A stretch of DNA of 23,720 nucleotides from Deltaproteobacteria bacterium (GTDB lineage Bacteria > Desulfobacterota > Dissulfuribacteria > Dissulfuribacterales > QOAL01): NCBI GenBank assembly GCA_026988585.1, contig JALSKY010000044.1, forward strand, positions 1-23,720, given 5' to 3'. Below the pieces are notes generated by a model. The model did not search any database. It worked only from the letters and a program-made list of their open reading frames with translations, and had not been told where the DNA came from. Positions within the stretch are counted from its first letter, which is position 1, and every line of letters begins with the position of its first letter. Positions 16,166-22,461 of this stretch are shown piece by piece. A program made the translations under genes and the position numbers.

Positions 16166-17136
16166 TTACAGCTATCCAGGAACGCGAGGCTCATACAGAT
16201 ACGGGACAATCCTATGAAAAGCCAGTTCTGGTGATTCAGGGGCTTGTAAAGGCCTTTGGCAATAGGCGGGCAATAGATGGTCTGGATCTGATTCTGGAGC
16301 GTGGTTCCTGCCTGGCACTCCTTGGACCCAACGGTGCTGGCAAAACCACTACTATCCGGGCCATTCTTGGCCTGGTCCGGCCAACCAGCGGTTCCATAGC
16401 GGTGTTCGGGCTGGACCATAACACCAATCTTGCAGCTATCAAGGCCAGAATTGGTGTTGTGCCCCAGATGGATAATCTTGATCCTGATCTGACTGTTCTT
16501 GAAAATCTCTTAGTATATGCCTCCTATTTTCGGATGGACAGATCGTTGGCCAGGGAGAGGGCTGAAGAGCTGCTGGATTTTCTGGCCCTCAGAAACAGAC
16601 GCGATGAGATCATACAGAATCTGTCTGGAGGGCAGAGGCGCAGGATATTGCTGGCAAGGTCACTTATAAACAGGCCTGAGCTTCTGATCCTGGATGAACC
16701 CACGGTAGGATTGGATCCCCAGGCCCGTTTTCTCATCTGGGAGCGGCTGTTAAATCTCCAGGCGAAGGGTACAACCATGCTGCTGACCAGCCATTACATG
16801 GAGGAGGTCTCCCGTCTCTCATCCCAGGTGGTAATAATGGAACAGGGCAAAAAGATAGCTTCAGGTTCACCGGATGAGATAGTCTCGTCCATGATCGGTA
16901 CAGAGGTTATCGAGATGGAGGCCAGTGATCTGGAGTTGGAAAGGCTCAGGGAAAAATTGCAGGGCTGTCATGTATCCCTTGAGCCGGTTGGCAACGGCAA
17001 GATCTTCATATATGTCCATGAAGAGTGCAGTGAGATAAGGGAGCTGCTCTCATCCTCCCGTCGACTCCTGAAGCGGCCTGCCACCCTGGAGGATCTGTTC
17101 CTGCGACTTACAGGCAGAGATCTGAGGGAGAGTTGA
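16162..17136 (+). CDS. ABC-2 type exporter, ATP-binding subunit
   Basis: A 324-residue ABC ATPase of the NodI/DrrA-like exporter class. Motifs: Walker A GPNGAGKT at 55-62, Q-loop GVVPQMDNL near 98-106, signature LSGGQRRR at 154-161, Walker B LLILDEP at 175-181, and the H-loop in LLTSHYMEEV. The C-terminal extension of about 90 residues ends with ATLEDLFLRLTGR, typical of this class. The first 20 residues precede the fold, so translation may start later than the ATG at 16162, although that ATG makes the ATGA overlap with pdxA. It powers export through the permease encoded next. The substrate is not predictable; NodI-like proteins move lipo-oligosaccharides, but many homologues are uncharacterised. 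Confidence 0.9.
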   Translation: MITAIQEREAHTDTGQSYEKPVLVIQGLVKAFGNRRAIDGLDLILERGSCLALLGPNGAGKTTTIRAILGLVRPTSGSIAVFGLDHNTNLAAIKARIGVVPQMDNLDPDLTVLENLLVYASYFRMDRSLARERAEELLDFLALRNRRDEIIQNLSGGQRRRILLARSLINRPELLILDEPTVGLDPQARFLIWERLLNLQAKGTTMLLTSHYMEEVSRLSSQVVIMEQGKKIASGSPDEIVSSMIGTEVIEMEASDLELERLREKLQGCHVSLEPVGNGKIFIYVHEECSEIRELLSSSRRLLKRPATLEDLFLRLTGRDLRES

Positions 17137-17882
17137 GATTGTTTGCTGTATGGCATCGAAATTTCACGGTCTGGATGAAGCATGTTCAGGCCAGCTTGAT
17201 TGGCAATCTTGGCCAGCCATTTCTCTTTCTTCTGGCAATGGGTTTTGGTCTTGGCAGGACCATACCGGAGATAGAGGGGCTCACTTATCTTCAGTTTATT
17301 GCCCCTGGACTGGTGGCATCTGCAGTGATGTACAGTGCTGCATTTGAGGCCACCTACGGTTCCTATACCAGGCTCTCCACCCAGGGTACGTTTGACGGCA
17401 TACTGATGACGCCGGTCAATGTTAGTCAGTTGGCCATGGGAGAGATCCTTTGGGGTGCCACCAAGGGATTGATTTCAGGTCTCATCATGTTGGCTGCCAT
17501 GCCCCTTTTCGGTGTGATCCCTTCTCTATGGATCGTGCTGGTGATACCGGTTTTGATGATTGCTGGAATATTGTTTGCGAGCATGGGTATCGTGATGACC
17601 GCTACTGCCAGCAATTATGAATATTTCAACTACTTTACCTCATTGCTGATTACTCCCTTTTTCCTTTTCTCCGGCATATTCTTCTCCCTCTCCTCCATCC
17701 AAGGGCCTGTAGCACCGGTTCTCCGGTGTCTCCCCCTGACAGGTGTGGTCAATATCTCCAGAGGGCTTGCTTATGGCAGATTGAGCAGCGACCTTCTCTT
17801 TGATCTCCTGTTTCTTTTAGGTTACACTCTGTTATTTCTCTTGCTGGCCATAAGATTGATGGAGAGACGCCTTGTTCAGTGA
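17133..17882 (+). CDS. ABC-2 type exporter, permease subunit
   Basis: A 249-residue NodJ/DrrB-like membrane subunit with about six helices (for example PFLFLLAMGFGLG, FIAPGLVASAVMYSAA, GLISGLIMLAAMPLFGV, IVLVIPVLMIAGILFASMG, LLITPFFLFSGIFFSL and LLFLLGYTLLFLLLA). The conserved FDGILMTPVN amphipathic loop and the FLFSGIFFSL segment are characteristic of ABC-2 permeases. It begins at a TTG overlapping the ATPase stop (TTGA), with GAGGGAG just upstream; a second TTG at 17139 is better spaced and may be used. Together with the ATPase it forms one exporter, probably two of each subunit. It is wedged between pdxA and tsaE, which gives no clue to its cargo. Confidence 0.88.
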   Translation: MRLFAVWHRNFTVWMKHVQASLIGNLGQPFLFLLAMGFGLGRTIPEIEGLTYLQFIAPGLVASAVMYSAAFEATYGSYTRLSTQGTFDGILMTPVNVSQLAMGEILWGATKGLISGLIMLAAMPLFGVIPSLWIVLVIPVLMIAGILFASMGIVMTATASNYEYFNYFTSLLITPFFLFSGIFFSLSSIQGPVAPVLRCLPLTGVVNISRGLAYGRLSSDLLFDLLFLLGYTLLFLLLAIRLMERRLVQ

Positions 17883-17899
17883 GAGGAGTTCAGGAATCT

Positions 17900-18457
17900 A
17901 TGTTGACCTGTGACATCACATCCATCCAATCCCTTACCAGTCTGGCTGAATGTATTCGTACATTGGCTCAGCCAGGGGATATCTTCCTCCTGGAGGGTGA
18001 TCTCGGGGCAGGCAAGACCACTTTTGTCAAGGTCCTGGCATCTCTTTGCGGAATCGATCCAAGGGAAGTGACCAGCCCCACCTTTGGTCTAGTGCATAGA
18101 TATCTCTCCGGTTCGCCGGGCATGGGCAGCCCTGATCCGGAAGACATGGCCCAGCGGTTTGTCTTGGTTCATGCAGATCTCTACAGGTTGGGGCCTGGTG
18201 CAGATATCTACGATACAGGCATCCAGGAACTCATGGATGAGGCCGATCTTGTAGCAGTGGAGTGGGCAGAGTATCTACAAGATGGTGTTGTCACACATGG
18301 GTTGCGGCTCCGTTTTCATCTTGATTTTACTGGAGAGACAGATGAAACAGGTATAAGGCAGGTGGAGATAATTCCTGTTGGTGACAGATGGACCAGGCAA
18401 ATGAGGGCTTTGCAGGAGTGCATAGAAAAATCCCATGGATTAAAAAATAATCCGTAA
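17900..18457 (+). CDS. tsaE: tRNA threonylcarbamoyladenosine biosynthesis ATPase TsaE
   Basis: P-loop protein that partners TsaB and TsaD in making t6A37 in ANN-decoding tRNAs; TsaE resets the complex by ATP hydrolysis. Walker A is GDLGAGKTTF at 33-42, with TSPTFGLVHRY near 58-68, HADLYRL near 91-97 and AVEWAEYL near 119-126. Between the second and third motifs is an insert of about 18 residues (from SGSPGMG to MAQRF) absent from E. coli TsaE. The ATG at 17900 has AGGA four bases upstream. A GTG at 17879 would add seven residues and overlap the permease stop as GTGA, so it is a real alternative. Neither tsaB nor tsaD is in the window. Confidence 0.92.
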   Translation: MLTCDITSIQSLTSLAECIRTLAQPGDIFLLEGDLGAGKTTFVKVLASLCGIDPREVTSPTFGLVHRYLSGSPGMGSPDPEDMAQRFVLVHADLYRLGPGADIYDTGIQELMDEADLVAVEWAEYLQDGVVTHGLRLRFHLDFTGETDETGIRQVEIIPVGDRWTRQMRALQECIEKSHGLKNNP

Positions 18458-18502
18458 TTGTTGCAGCGTTGAGCCATGATCAAACAGAAAGGTGCAGAAG
18501 AT

Positions 18503-20314
18503 ATGGAGAAAACAGAAAAGGATATAAATCAACAGCTTGGTACCAGCGAGGTAGTTTGGAGACTTGAAGACCTTTTTGCATCTCCGGATGATGCAGCCAT
18601 CAGGAAGATTATGGATCATAGTCTGGAGAGTGCCAGAAGGCTCAGGGAGGAGTATGCAGGCAGGGTGGCGGATCTGTCCGCCTCTGAGTTGAAGGCTGTT
18701 GTAGAGAGCCTTGAAAATCTGTCAGAGGAACTGGCAAAGATCGGGGCCTTTGCATATCTGAACTTTTCCACCAATGCAGAAGATCCAGAGGCCGGGGCCT
18801 TTCTACAGAAGGTAAGGGAGTTCGGCAGTCAGGTGGAGAAGGAACTGGTCTTTTTTGAACTTGAGTGGGCAAAGGTTGAAGATGAAAGGGCCGAACAGCT
18901 TCTTGACCAGCCTGTGCTGGCCCATTTCCGCCATTATCTCACTGCCATGCGCCGCTACAGGCCTCATCTCCTGAGCGAGATAGAGGAGAGGCTTCTGATA
19001 GAGTTGTCACCTGTAGGCCGATCCAGTTGGGTCAATCTCTTTGACAAGGTGCTGGCTTTCCATCGGTATGGGGAGAGAAAGCGAACTCAGGAAGAGGTGC
19101 TAACTGATCTCTATAATCCGGATCGCCAGATCAGAAAAAAGGCAGCTAGTGAGTTGACAGAGGGCCTTCGCAAGGATCTTCACATAGTAACCCACACCTT
19201 TAATACCGTGCTGGCAGACAAGATGATTCAGGACAGGCTGCGGAGCTATCCCAAATGGATCAGCTCCATGAACCTTGCCAATGAGTTGGATGATGAGACG
19301 GTAGATACCCTTATTCATTCGGTAACATCTAACTATGCTACAGTAGAGCGTTATTACAGCCTGAAGAGGGATATCCTGGGCATGGATCAGCTCTATGATT
19401 ATGACCGCTATGCCCCTCTTCCCTGGTTGCCGGACAGAAAGGTAGAATGGAAACAGGCCAGGGAGATGGTTATAGATGCTTACTCCCGTTTTTCTCCTGA
19501 AATGGCAGCTATTGCCGAGAGATTTTTCATGGATTCCTGGATCCATGCGCCAGTAGTGCCTGGCAAGGTCAGCGGCGCCTTTGCCCATCCTGTTGCCCCT
19601 TCTGTACACCCCTATGTTCTGCTCAACTATACTGGAACACTGCGTGACGTGGAGACCCTGGCTCATGAGCTTGGTCATGGCGTGCACCAGGTGCTTGCTG
19701 CCAGGCAAGGGCTCTTCAACAGTGATACACCCCTGACCCTGGCAGAGACTGCGTCTGTCTTTGGTGAGATGCTGGTATTCCAGGATATCCTGGCTACTTT
19801 GAATGATCCAAGGGAGAGACTCGGGTTTTTATGCTCAAAGATAGAGTCCATCTTTGCAACTGTATTCAGGCAGATAGCCATGAACAGGTTTGAGGATGCG
19901 ATTCACAACCGGAGGCGGGAACAGGGTGAACTCTCCTCGGAAGAGTTTTCTGTCTTCTGGATGAATACACAGAGGGAGATGTTTGGAGAGAGCGTCACCC
20001 TTACTGATGATTACGGGATATGGTGGTCATATATCAGCCATTTCCTTCATGTGCCTGGATATGTCTATGCCTACGCCTTTGGTGAGTTGCTTGTCCTTTC
20101 CCTATATGCCACCTATCAGGAGGAAGGGGACGATTTCGTTAAGAACTATATGGAGTTACTGGCCTCTGGAGGCAGCCGGACGCCTTACGAGCTTATGAAA
20201 CCCTTTGGTATAGACCTTCGGGATGAAAATTTCTGGCTTCAGGGACTCCATATCATAGATAAGATGGTCCAGGATGCCCAAACCCTGTACGAGCAGGAGG
20301 TAATTGGGAGATAG
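18503..20314 (+). CDS. pepF: oligoendopeptidase F (M3 family metallopeptidase)
   Basis: Cytoplasmic zinc oligopeptidase of about 600 residues that trims short peptides. The zinc motif HExxH is in LAHELGHGVHQ, and the third ligand glutamate is in TLAETASVFGEM about 26 residues later. The N-terminal VVWRLEDLFASPDD and the long all-helical body, with WVNLFDKVLAFHRYG and a YGIWWSYISHFLHVPGYVYAYAFG segment near the C-terminus read in parts, fit PepF. There is no signal peptide. I chose the ATG at 18503, which has AAAGG about ten bases upstream; the in-frame ATG at 18476 lacks a ribosome site and adds nine residues. It follows tsaE closely and probably shares its transcript. Confidence 0.93.
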   Translation: MEKTEKDINQQLGTSEVVWRLEDLFASPDDAAIRKIMDHSLESARRLREEYAGRVADLSASELKAVVESLENLSEELAKIGAFAYLNFSTNAEDPEAGAFLQKVREFGSQVEKELVFFELEWAKVEDERAEQLLDQPVLAHFRHYLTAMRRYRPHLLSEIEERLLIELSPVGRSSWVNLFDKVLAFHRYGERKRTQEEVLTDLYNPDRQIRKKAASELTEGLRKDLHIVTHTFNTVLADKMIQDRLRSYPKWISSMNLANELDDETVDTLIHSVTSNYATVERYYSLKRDILGMDQLYDYDRYAPLPWLPDRKVEWKQAREMVIDAYSRFSPEMAAIAERFFMDSWIHAPVVPGKVSGAFAHPVAPSVHPYVLLNYTGTLRDVETLAHELGHGVHQVLAARQGLFNSDTPLTLAETASVFGEMLVFQDILATLNDPRERLGFLCSKIESIFATVFRQIAMNRFEDAIHNRRREQGELSSEEFSVFWMNTQREMFGESVTLTDDYGIWWSYISHFLHVPGYVYAYAFGELLVLSLYATYQEEGDDFVKNYMELLASGGSRTPYELMKPFGIDLRDENFWLQGLHIIDKMVQDAQTLYEQEVIGR

Positions 20315-20438
20315 GGTGATCTGGACAGCCTATTCCTCCTGTGTTTGTCTCAGTTGCATGAAAATATTGTTGGGATATATCCGTTAGTTGGCCTGTAGCT
20401 GGGTGCTTGTGAGAATAAACTCTTTTGAAGTGGCAGAG

Positions 20439-21209
20439 ATGAAACCTTGTAAAGATTCGGCGGAGTTTGCAGATAGGTTTGTTTCCATGGGGCTCTCCCC
20501 TGGAGATGTTCACAGGTTTCTGTCTCCTTACTTGACCCAGGAGAGGCTTCAGAGGATAGACGATGTCCTTTCCAGGCGGACTGACAGGGTTTGTGTGGTC
20601 CTGGACAATCTATATCATGAGCACAACATGAGTGCTGTGGTCCGGACCATGGACGCCTTTGGCTTTCAGGAACTGCATGTGATTGAAAACATAACTCCAT
20701 TCAGGCCTCATAAGGGGATAGCCCTGGGTACTCAACAGTGGATTACCATTGTTCATCACAACTCCTTTGAGGCCTGCATCTCTCACCTGGAAGGGGAGGG
20801 GAGGGTCATTCTTGCCGCAGATCCTCCAGACAAGGCGCAACCCATGGGCGGCAGCAGTCGGCCTGCCTATCCCTTGACGGAGATCCCTGTTGAGCCTGGG
20901 CAACCCCTGGCCCTGGTCTTTGGCAGAGAACTGGAGGGGTTGCATCAGGAACTCCGGGATATGACTCACGGAACCTTTTATATTCCTCTGCACGGTTTTG
21001 TTGAAAGCCTGAATGTGTCGGTGACAGTGGCTGTCTCCCTGCACGAGATGAGAAGAAAGATAGATGAGCTCCCTGAAGAAAGTTGGCGTATTAACCATGA
21101 AAAGGAGATTTTTTTGAGGGATCTCTGGTGTCTAAACTCTGTGAACAGGGGTTGGCAAGTGCTGCAGGAGGTGGTTTCCCGTAAAGAGGGATCAGGCAAA
21201 CTATCCTGA
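20439..21209 (+). CDS. trmH: TrmH/SpoU family RNA 2'-O-methyltransferase
   Basis: A 256-residue SPOUT-class methyltransferase, most like TrmH, which methylates the 2'-OH of G18 in tRNA. The N-terminal QERLQRIDDVLSRRTDRVCV and motif 1 (NLYHEHNMSAVVRTMDAFG, with catalytic Arg69) match TrmH. Motif 2 is LALVFGRELEGL at about 157-168, and motif 3, the trefoil-knot SAM site, is IPLHGFVESLNVSVTVAVSL at 182-201. A target other than G18 is possible because the SpoU group is broad. The ATG at 20439 is the first ATG but has a poor ribosome site; GTG codons at 20403, 20409 and 20430 are in frame. A 124-base gap separates it from pepF, with no convincing promoter or terminator. Confidence 0.88.
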   Translation: MKPCKDSAEFADRFVSMGLSPGDVHRFLSPYLTQERLQRIDDVLSRRTDRVCVVLDNLYHEHNMSAVVRTMDAFGFQELHVIENITPFRPHKGIALGTQQWITIVHHNSFEACISHLEGEGRVILAADPPDKAQPMGGSSRPAYPLTEIPVEPGQPLALVFGRELEGLHQELRDMTHGTFYIPLHGFVESLNVSVTVAVSLHEMRRKIDELPEESWRINHEKEIFLRDLWCLNSVNRGWQVLQEVVSRKEGSGKLS

Positions 21210-21228
21210 AAGTTTTTTGTTTGCCTGA
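21192..21228. terminator. 10-bp-stem hairpin between convergent trmH and xthA
   Basis: TCAGGCAAAC (21192-21201) and GTTTGCCTGA (21219-21228) are perfect inverted repeats around a 17-base loop that contains the trmH stop codon and a run of six T. No T-run follows the stem in either direction, so a classical intrinsic terminator is not certain. Its position between converging genes fits transcript-end formation or stabilisation. Confidence 0.45.
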
Positions 21229-21274
21229 GTGATCTCTTGTAGAGTTATCGCTTCAAGCTATTCTGAGTTGCATA

Positions 21275-22072
21275 TTATTCAAACTCAGCCATTAGAAATG
21301 TGTGATCAGACGGTTTTTCCCATCTTCTCGGCTCCATGTCTATCCAGCAATCCCTGGCCCGGCCGGTGAGCGGCGGTGTGGTCAGTATATGATCTATTCT
21401 CCAGCCAAGACCTCTATCTACTGCCTTGGGAATCCTGTAATCATAATAGGTGTACTGTTTGGGTTCATCCGGATGGAATCTCCTGAACAGGTCTGTGAGG
21501 CCCCATTCTATAAGTTCCTGAAAGGCCTGGCGCACTGCTCGGTGATAACATACATGATCTTCCTTGCGCTCCGGGGCATACAGGTCGATAGGCTCAGGGG
21601 CTACATTTAGGTCCCCGCACAGGGCCAGGTCCATCTCCAGGGAGTAGTCCCGGGACAGCAGTTCTTTGAGTCTCTGGAACCAACGCAATTTTTTTTCATA
21701 ATTGGGGTGATCAATGGCCCGTCCCTGGGGAACATAGGCATTTATTATCTCAATTCCCTGGATGGAGGCACGTACCAGCCTTGTCTCATCGTCATCCAGA
21801 TGTTTTCCATCTCCAAATCCGAATTTTACCTCCCGGATCTCATGTGGGGATATGATGGCAACTCCATTATATGCCTTCTGTCCCCTGTAAGCCAGATTGA
21901 GGCCTGCTTCAGTGAACGGTGATTCAGGAAAATCCTGATCCTGGACTTTTGTCTCCTGGATGCACAGGCAGTCCACTCTGTTCTTCTCTAACCATCTCAG
22001 GATGATAGGAACTCTTGCCCGTATCCCGTTTGCATTGAATGTTGCCAGCCTGAACCCTTTTGCGTCGTACAT
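21275..22072 (-). CDS. xthA: exodeoxyribonuclease III (AP endonuclease)
   Basis: DNA repair nuclease that cuts at abasic sites and removes 3'-blocking groups; exonuclease-endonuclease-phosphatase fold. Catalytic residues are all visible in the 265-residue protein: Asn13 in ATFNANGIRA, Glu40 in IQETKV, Tyr113 in AYVPQG, Asp154 and Asn156 in GDLNVAP, Asp227 in GWRIDHIL, and Asp256-His257 in PSDHTF. Length is normal. The ATG at 22072 has GAGGGGG about eleven bases upstream. It is a single-gene unit, convergent with trmH and divergent from the symporter operon, with which it shares a 97-base control region. Confidence 0.95.
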   Translation of the reverse strand: MYDAKGFRLATFNANGIRARVPIILRWLEKNRVDCLCIQETKVQDQDFPESPFTEAGLNLAYRGQKAYNGVAIISPHEIREVKFGFGDGKHLDDDETRLVRASIQGIEIINAYVPQGRAIDHPNYEKKLRWFQRLKELLSRDYSLEMDLALCGDLNVAPEPIDLYAPERKEDHVCYHRAVRQAFQELIEWGLTDLFRRFHPDEPKQYTYYDYRIPKAVDRGLGWRIDHILTTPPLTGRARDCWIDMEPRRWEKPSDHTFLMAEFE

Positions 22073-22096
22073 TATTGCTTTAAGCCCCCTCTTTTT

Positions 22097-22123
22097 TTGT
22101 CAATCGATTGACGAAGATATAAT
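22097..22123 (+). promoter_or_regulatory. candidate promoter of the symporter operon
   Basis: A perfect TATAAT at 22118-22123 is preceded by TTGTCA at 22097-22102 with a short 15-base spacer. The short spacing suggests a weak basal promoter that needs an activator or is repressor-controlled. Transcription would start near 22130, about 40 bases before the small-subunit ATG. Confidence 0.5.
22099..22112. promoter_or_regulatory. 14-bp perfect palindrome, likely operator
   Basis: GTCAATCGATTGAC is identical to its reverse complement over 14 bases. It overlaps the -35 box and ends five bases before TATAAT, the usual place for binding of a dimeric regulator. It is also 27 bases upstream of the xthA start on the other strand, so it could affect both. 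Confidence 0.5.
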
Positions 22124-22169
22124 AGTCTATTATTTTGATTACAAAAATCAACCAATTAGGGGGTAGAAA

Positions 22170-22421
22170 ATGGGCAAAGATCTTAGGGAATACTGGAGAA
22201 AAAATGTTATGTTTGTCTCTTTTCTTCTGGCAATCTGGGCACTTGTATCATTCGGGTGCTCCATTATTTTTGTTGATTTTCTGAATGGAATCAAGGTGGC
22301 CGGTTTTCCTCTTGGGTTCTGGTTTGCTCAACAGGGTTCCATCTATGTGTTTGTAGCCCTCATATTTGTTTACTATTTTTACATGAATAAGCTGGACAGG
22401 GAATATGACGTTCACGAATAA
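22170..22421 (+). CDS. sodium/solute symporter small subunit (DUF4212 type)
   Basis: An 83-residue membrane protein with two helices (about 13-36 and 54-72) and charged ends. It starts REYWRKNVMF, and the second helix is preceded by GFPLGFWFAQQGSIYVF, the hallmark of the DUF4212 small subunits found directly upstream of acetate-type sodium/solute symporters. The ATG has a strong TTAGGGGG site. The large-subunit gene follows after 40 bases with its own strong ribosome site. Known families suggest it forms one transporter with the large subunit; the mechanism of the small subunit is not established. Confidence 0.88.
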   Translation: MGKDLREYWRKNVMFVSFLLAIWALVSFGCSIIFVDFLNGIKVAGFPLGFWFAQQGSIYVFVALIFVYYFYMNKLDREYDVHE

Positions 22422-22461
22422 AATTGTTGCCATTTCAAAAGGATAAAAAGGGAGGAGCAGA

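Noticed and set aside
19100..19708. Minus-strand 202-codon open frame inside pepF
   Set aside because: Shadow of the peptidase gene, which carries the HExxH motif on the other strand.
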